From NCBI GenBank assembly GCA_910586535.1, contig CAJUHS010000008.1, positions 47,143 through 111,142 on the forward strand: a stretch of DNA of 64,000 bases, read 5' to 3'. Below are positions 59,808 through 64,000 of the stretch, one piece after another (the stretch's first letter is position 1; every line of letters starts with the position of its first letter). Source of the stretch: an uncultured Oscillospiraceae bacterium (GTDB taxonomy: Bacteria > Bacillota > Clostridia > Oscillospirales > Ruminococcaceae). The notes beneath the pieces were generated by a model. It worked only from the letters and a program-made list of their open reading frames with translations, did no database searches and was not told the DNA's origin. The translations under genes were made by a program, and so were the position numbers.

Positions 59808-61652
59808 TTACTCGTCGTCCTTGTCATTGTCCTTGAAGGCTTCCTCGCGGCTGAGGCGTTCCCATTTTGGCTTTTTGATTTCAACGGGTTTACTCTGCTT
59901 TTTGGAGGACTCGTCCCCGTCCTCATCATCGTCATTTCCAGCCTGCATAGCGTCGTACAGCGAATCAAAAGCCTGAGGAGTAAACGGCTTGACTTTCACA
60001 TTGTCTGAGGATACCACTGTTCCCTCTACCTGAGGGACTTTCGGCGAGGCTTCGGAGGCGGCTTTTTCCGCGTGCTTTTTCTCTATTTTTTCGGACAGTT
60101 CTGCAATTTCCACAAATTCTTCCTCGGAAATTTCATTTGCAGTTTCATTTTCATCTGTTTCCGCCGGCGTTTCCGTTTTTCCAGTATCGTTTCCGTTTTT
60201 TCCGGCCGGAATGCTCATATCATAGGGTTTCTCAACGGGAGCGTGCACAGTCTTGTTCTTGCTTGCAAGCTTGACTTCTTTGCAGAGTCTGTCAGAATAA
60301 TCGAGAAATTCCTCATACTGTTTCAGAGAAGCTTCGCCGAGCTTCAGGTTTCTCTTCATATTGGACAGATACTGAGACCATTCTTTGAACTCATTTTCGT
60401 CAATTCCCTTATTGACCCGCTTATAGAGAGCATTGTAAAGCTTCTGGGCGCGTTTTTCTGTTTCCTTGGGAACTGCTACGGGCTCACGCACTTCGGGCGG
60501 CGGTATCAAAGAGGAAACGGGAGATATTTCCGTAATATTTGCCGTTTCCAAATTTTCCGCGGAAAGATTTCCGTCCGCTTGAGGGATCGCTTCATGTGCA
60601 TCTCTTGCTCCTCCCGCCTTTGCGGAAATACTTTCCACAAGCTCCTCGTATTGGCGGCGGCAGGTCTTTCCTGAGCTGTTCACCCTGTCGCAGCGGGTGT
60701 TGTCGTCAAGAGCGGTAAAAAATCTTCCGCAGTTTTCACATTTTCGCATATATATTTTATCACGTACCATAAGCTCGAACTCAAGATCGATGACAGCCTT
60801 TAAGCTGTCGGGATAGTAGATCTCGGCGGGATTTTCACGAATTGCTTCCAGAGCAAAATTCATTTCTATCTCATTTGGACGGGTCATGTTTTTTACGTAT
60901 GAGTACGCCTCCATAGCAAGCTGATCGCGTATTTTCGAGCAGTCACGCTTTTCCATTGCGGACAAATCCCTGCCCTCGGCAAGCTCGTCGGCGAAACGGC
61001 GGTAAATGGATTTCGAGACTTTTCCAACCACGAAAGCTGAGTTGGGAAGCGTTGCGGGAGTAAGAAGCTTTACCGACGGAAGAAGGTTTCCCGAACAGCC
61101 CAGCTCGTTTGCAGCCACCGAAAGAGCAAGGTCAAAATATTCTTTTCTTGCTCGGACGGTGTCGTCGCTGAGTATGGTTCCGATATCGTCGGTATCGAAA
61201 ATAAAGGTCATTTTATTTTTTGCGTACTCCTGCAAACGGACAATGCTCGTCCAGCGGTTCATGGCACGGTTAGCCTTGTACTCGGAAATACGCCTGAAAA
61301 TTGCTTCTTCATATGGATTTTTCGGAGAGATGCACCTTGCCCACAGTTCTTCCAGACCTATTCTTTCGCTGTGGCAGATATACTCGATAATGCAGTCCAG
61401 AACTATTTCGGAATAGTCAGTGCCAATGCACGCCTCGATATAGGGATGAGCGCGGCCCACCGCCGCCTTTGCGCCTGTGACAATGTTCTGAGGGAGCCTT
61501 CCGGTTTTGCGCGCAGTTTTGCCGGCCTCTATGCACTGTTCCCAGAAATAGGTAAAGTCAAACTCAGTAAAGTGCAGAAGCGTTCTCGACAGTTCTATCT
61601 TATAAAAATTGGTATTATCGTAAACGGCAAATTTGACAATGCTGTTATCCAT
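59808..61652 (-). CDS. large uncharacterised protein with Cys-type zinc-finger segment
   Basis: The 614-residue protein has a helical N-terminal half (~1-300), then a four-Cys segment MRKCENCGRFF...CDRVNSSGKTC (~308-335) like zinc fingers of DUF6076-type clostridial proteins. The rest is low-complexity, Glu/Lys/Ala-rich and probably disordered. No signal peptide. ATG at 61652 follows GAGAGGA. It is the first gene of the aroK operon. Function unknown; nucleic-acid binding is possible. Confidence 0.7.
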   Translation of the reverse strand: MDNSIVKFAVYDNTNFYKIELSRTLLHFTEFDFTYFWEQCIEAGKTARKTGRLPQNIVTGAKAAVGRAHPYIEACIGTDYSEIVLDCIIEYICHSERIGLEELWARCISPKNPYEEAIFRRISEYKANRAMNRWTSIVRLQEYAKNKMTFIFDTDDIGTILSDDTVRARKEYFDLALSVAANELGCSGNLLPSVKLLTPATLPNSAFVVGKVSKSIYRRFADELAEGRDLSAMEKRDCSKIRDQLAMEAYSYVKNMTRPNEIEMNFALEAIRENPAEIYYPDSLKAVIDLEFELMVRDKIYMRKCENCGRFFTALDDNTRCDRVNSSGKTCRRQYEELVESISAKAGGARDAHEAIPQADGNLSAENLETANITEISPVSSLIPPPEVREPVAVPKETEKRAQKLYNALYKRVNKGIDENEFKEWSQYLSNMKRNLKLGEASLKQYEEFLDYSDRLCKEVKLASKNKTVHAPVEKPYDMSIPAGKNGNDTGKTETPAETDENETANEISEEEFVEIAELSEKIEKKHAEKAASEASPKVPQVEGTVVSSDNVKVKPFTPQAFDSLYDAMQAGNDDDEDGDESSKKQSKPVEIKKPKWERLSREEAFKDNDKDDE

Positions 61653-61690
61653 TCTAAAAGTTCCTCTCCGCAAAAATTCATGTACAATTC

Positions 61691-61719
61691 ATTATACCAC
61701 ATTGGTTTGCAATTTGCAA
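61691..61719 (-). promoter_or_regulatory. promoter of the aroK operon
   Basis: On the minus strand, TTGCAA (61719-61714), a 17-bp spacer and a perfect TATAAT (61696-61691). Confidence 0.72.
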
Positions 61720-61729
61720 TTACTTTGAC

Positions 61730-61762
61730 AAAAAAACTCGGAAATCGGCAAAATTTCCGATC
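61730..61762 (-). terminator. terminator of adenosylhomocysteinase gene
   Basis: TCGGAAAT (61738-61745) and ATTTCCGA (61753-61760) are perfect arms; on the minus strand a seven-T run follows. Confidence 0.82.
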
Positions 61763-61844
61763 TCCGGTTTTTATTTCCGCAAATATTTATCATTTCCGTT
61801 TTGGAACAAAGCCCTGTTTTGCGTTGTTTGCACTATTTGCAAAC

Positions 61845-63092
61845 TTACGCTTCCCAGCTGTTGAGGTATTTCTCCTGCACGTCGGTGAGTTTGTCTATTT
61901 CCATGCCCCAGTAGCGTATCTTTCTCTCCGCAACTTCCCGGTCGATATACTTGGGAACGTCAATTATCTTCTCGGTAAGCTTGCCCTTGTTTTTCACAAG
62001 GTGCAGAGCGGACAGCGCCTGAATGGCAAAGCTCATATCCATAATTTCCGCAGGGTGACCGTCTCCAGCAGCAAGGTTTACGAGACGTCCCTCGGCGATA
62101 ACGTATATCCAGTTTCCGTTTTTCAGCTTGTAGCCCTGAATATTGTTACGGGCGGTCTTTGTTTCCACGGCGATTTTTTTCAGCGTGGCAACGTCCACCT
62201 CAACGTCGAAGTGTCCCGCGTTGCAGCAGATCGCGCCGTTTTTCATAACGTTGAAGCTTTCCTCGGTAACAATGTCGCGGCAGCCGGTAACGGTTACAAA
62301 AAAGTCTCCCACCTTAGCCGCTTCGGTCATTTTCATGACCTTGAAGCCGTCCATAACAGCCTCCATTGCCTTTATCGGGTCTATCTCGGTAACTATTACC
62401 TCTGCGCCCAGACCCTTTGCGCGCATTGCAACGCCCTTTCCGCACCAGCCGTATCCGGCAACAACAACGTTTTTGCCGGCAACAATAAGGTTTGTGGTAC
62501 GATTGATACCGTCCCAGACGGACTGACCCGTGCCGTAGCGGTTGTCGAACAGGTGCTTGCAGTCGGCGTTATTTACCAGAACCATGGGGAATTGCAGCTT
62601 GTTCTCCTTAGCCATGGCGATAAGGCGGATAATGCCCGTGGTGGTCTCTTCACAGCCGCCGATGACATCGGCAATTTTTTCGGGGTACTCGTTATGGATA
62701 AGGTTCACAAGGTCGCCGCCGTCGTCGATGATGATGTTGGGGCCCGCTTCTATCACCTTTGAGGTATGGCGGTGGTACTCCTCGTCGGTGGCGTTGTACC
62801 AGGCAAAAACGTTCAGCCCGCCGTGAACGAGAGCCGCCGCAACGTCGTCCTGAGTGGAAAGCGGATTGCTTCCTGTGATGTACATTTCAGCGCCGCCCGC
62901 CGCCAAAACGCGGCACAGATACGCGGTTTTCGCTTCAAGGTGTACGGAAAGGGCGACTTTGATACCCGCAAAGGGCTTTTCGGCGGCAAATTCCTCCTCG
63001 ATACCGCGGAGCAGGGGCATATTTGCCTTTACCCACTGGATTTTGGTCTCGCCGCTTTCCCAAAGGTTTACGTCTCTGATTTCGCTTGACAT
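61845..63092 (-). CDS. ahcY: adenosylhomocysteinase
   Basis: Hydrolyses S-adenosylhomocysteine to adenosine and homocysteine with bound NAD+, restoring methylation capacity. Marks: SVHLEAKTAYL (~50), GSNPLSTQDDVAAAL (~75), the NAD loop VVAGYGWCGKGVAMRAKGLGA (~210) and CNAGHFDVEVD (~290). The 415-residue length fits the bacterial short form lacking the ~40-residue insert. ATG at 63092 is chosen because GGAGGTAA lies upstream of it. Transcribed alone on the minus strand. Confidence 0.95.
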   Translation of the reverse strand: MSSEIRDVNLWESGETKIQWVKANMPLLRGIEEEFAAEKPFAGIKVALSVHLEAKTAYLCRVLAAGGAEMYITGSNPLSTQDDVAAALVHGGLNVFAWYNATDEEYHRHTSKVIEAGPNIIIDDGGDLVNLIHNEYPEKIADVIGGCEETTTGIIRLIAMAKENKLQFPMVLVNNADCKHLFDNRYGTGQSVWDGINRTTNLIVAGKNVVVAGYGWCGKGVAMRAKGLGAEVIVTEIDPIKAMEAVMDGFKVMKMTEAAKVGDFFVTVTGCRDIVTEESFNVMKNGAICCNAGHFDVEVDVATLKKIAVETKTARNNIQGYKLKNGNWIYVIAEGRLVNLAAGDGHPAEIMDMSFAIQALSALHLVKNKGKLTEKIIDVPKYIDREVAERKIRYWGMEIDKLTDVQEKYLNSWEA

Positions 63093-63130
63093 ACAAATTA
63101 CCTCCATTTGTATAATTTTATAGTTGGCAG

Positions 63131-63355
63131 TTATTCTGTATTTTCCGTCTTTTGACCGGACACTGCTGCCGTTTCGTCACGCTCGACCGTCTCCGATATG
63201 GCTCTGTTTATGAACCCATTAAGGGTCTCACCGCAGTCAGCCGCGTGTTTTTTCAGCATATCCTTTTTGCCTTTTTTTACTGTCAATTCAATTCTGTCAT
63301 AGTTTTCGGAATTGAATTTTCTTTTATAATCGGTGGATTTTGCTTTGTCGGGCAT
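63131..63355 (-). CDS. RHH/Arc-type small protein, paralogue A
   Basis: A 74-residue protein with a KRKFNSENYDRIELTVKKGKKDMLKKHAADCGETLNGFINRAISETVER pattern: one beta strand, then two helices, as in Arc/MetJ-type ribbon-helix-helix proteins. It resembles the protein at 63586 (shared NYD-(R/K)I-L strand, GE(T/S)LN, and the same NTE end). Such proteins often act as plasmid or antitoxin regulators. AGGCGG lies 7-10 nt before ATG. A perfect palindrome lies upstream at 63461. Confidence 0.72.
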   Translation of the reverse strand: MPDKAKSTDYKRKFNSENYDRIELTVKKGKKDMLKKHAADCGETLNGFINRAISETVERDETAAVSGQKTENTE

Positions 63356-63460
63356 ATTTACACCGCCTTTTACTTATTTTAACATATTCTTATAAATTTA
63401 AATACTGATAATATTACACAAATAATCCAACGTAAGATTGTTCGCTTTGCATATTGAAAT

Positions 63461-63474
63461 ATCTAACGTTAGAT
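63461..63474. promoter_or_regulatory. operator-like palindrome
   Basis: ATCTAACGTTAGAT is a perfect 14-bp palindrome about 105 bp upstream of the paralogue A start. It shares the AACG/CGTT core with the repeats at 63869 and 63914. Confidence 0.5.
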
Positions 63475-63510
63475 GTTATAATTATATCAATCTTTAAGGA
63501 CACCCATTTG

Positions 63511-63584
63511 CAGGGGACGGGTTTCACGTCCCGCTGCACCGTAACCGCGGGCGGGCTCGCAAGCAAGGAGACCCCGCCCCTACA
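63511..63584. repeat. GC-rich REP-like double hairpin
   Basis: Two adjacent hairpins, GGGGACG...CGTCCC and GGGCGGG...CCCCGCCC, in a strikingly G/C-rich block set in A/T-rich DNA. The first core matches the palindromes near 9708 and 47812. Confidence 0.6.
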
Positions 63585-63585
63585 A

Positions 63586-63807
63586 TTATTCAGTATTTTT
63601 ATCATTGGATAAAGACGATGTTTCTTGTTTGATTCTATTGCTTATCGCACCTGTAATATAAGCGTTCAAACTTTCCCCTGCATTTTTGGCAGCCGCCTGT
63701 ACAGTTTCTTTGGAAAGCGTATCCTTACGAAGCCGAAGCAAAATTTTATCGTAATTTTTATCTTCAAATTTTTTAGTAGCTGCCTGTTGAGCTTTGGTTA
63801 CCGCCAT
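63586..63807 (-). CDS. RHH/Arc-type small protein, paralogue B
   Basis: A 73-residue protein with KFEDKNYDKILLRLRKDTLSKETVQAAAKNAGESLNAYITGAISNRIKQ, the same strand-helix-helix plan as paralogue A and the same NTE C-terminus. GGAGGTAA lies 6 nt before ATG on the minus strand. Inverted repeats in the divergent promoter region to its right suggest it regulates itself and the gene starting at 63966 (inference). Confidence 0.72.
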   Translation of the reverse strand: MAVTKAQQAATKKFEDKNYDKILLRLRKDTLSKETVQAAAKNAGESLNAYITGAISNRIKQETSSLSNDKNTE

Positions 63808-63868
63808 TGCATTACCTCCACATATCTATTATATAATATCCATATAATGATATCTATATAAATATTAT

Positions 63869-63933
63869 ATAACGATAGCTCTATATATTTGTGCATTTTG
63901 GCTATTGATATAAAGATAGCGTTATAGTATAAT
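63869..63933 (+). promoter_or_regulatory. promoter with overlapping inverted-repeat operators
   Basis: TTGATA (63905-63910), a 17-bp spacer and TATAAT (63928-63933). AGATAGCGTTAT (63914-63925) fills the spacer. Its mirror ATAACGATAGCT lies at 63869-63880, differing at two positions. A repressor bound there would block the promoter. Confidence 0.6.
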
Positions 63934-63965
63934 TAAATCAATCCCAAACGAAAGGAAAATCTATC

Positions 63966-64000
63966 ATGAAAAAATTAAAAATCTACAAATTGCCGTTTTC
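63966..64000 (+). CDS. truncated gene start at window edge
   Basis: ATG at 63966 follows GAAAGGAAAA and the promoter at 63905. Only eleven complete codons (MKKLKIYKLPF) are present, so no family can be named. The frame is open at the window edge. Confidence 0.55.
   Translation, partial: MKKLKIYKLPF

Noticed and set aside
1..64000. CRISPR array, prophage, IS transposase or rRNA operon
   Set aside because: No regularly spaced direct repeats, phage structural or integrase genes, transposase motifs or rRNA-like sequence were seen.

Overview
The window looks like chromosome from an anaerobic, Gram-positive clostridial bacterium of the Ruminococcus/Oscillospiraceae type. The evidence is AGGAGG-type ribosome sites before nearly every gene, sigma-A promoters with 17-bp spacers, a T-box leader, the sporulation gene spoIIR, meso-diaminopimelate dehydrogenase, Rex, and a Gram-positive type IV pilus cluster. 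The species assignment is inference. No prophage, IS transposase, rRNA operon or CRISPR array is visible.

Layout. 0-9.7 kb: citrate synthase, a polytopic membrane protein, two lipoproteins, an OmpR-type two-component system, a DUF1385 membrane protein and a fucose/arabinose-isomerase-like enzyme. 9.7-14 kb: a T-box riboswitch, probably tyrosine-specific, followed by a radical SAM gene with an apparent ATT start, dcd, three small genes and then tyrS. 14-30.6 kb: an amidohydrolase, then a complete type IV pilus locus: pilC, a pilM-pilN fusion, pilO, an 848-residue PilX-like protein, two minor prepilins, a convergent prepilin peptidase, pilB, pilT, three further pilins and a membrane-anchored C39-like protease. 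The control region holds a perfect match to the Rex operator consensus, two more inverted repeats, a strong promoter and a leader able to fold into a three-way junction.

30.6-40.6 kb: ddh, a FliD-like protein of unknown role, a 2-hydroxyacyl-CoA dehydratase-family protein, a LUD-domain protein, a P-loop ATPase, tRNA-Thr(GGU), spoIIR, a DivIVA-like coiled-coil protein coupled to an orphan fumarase beta subunit, an alternative sigma factor, a degenerate tRNA-like element and a zinc-ribbon protein. 40.8-49.4 kb: a large hybrid histidine kinase with a structured leader, then pgk, tpiA and gpmI, interrupted by small genes, a SLOG-family gene broken by an in-frame TAG, and copies of a roughly 100-bp terminal-inverted-repeat element.

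49.4-58.4 kb: two secreted hydrolase lipoproteins, a NifX/NifB-like protein with a His/Cys-rich tail, a 47-residue microprotein resembling an isolated cell-wall sorting signal, an orphan amino-acid-binding lipoprotein, aconitase and NADP isocitrate dehydrogenase (with citrate synthase at the left edge, a route to 2-oxoglutarate), and rex. 58.6-64 kb: aroK with two uncharacterised genes, adenosylhomocysteinase, and two paralogous ribbon-helix-helix-type proteins beside operator-like palindromes and the start of a truncated gene.

Strongest leads: the layered control region of the pilus operon with a possible redox (Rex) input; the A/T-rich, mosaic pilin region; the T-box separated from tyrS; the tRNA-like element; the sorting-signal microprotein; and the small inverted-repeat element family.
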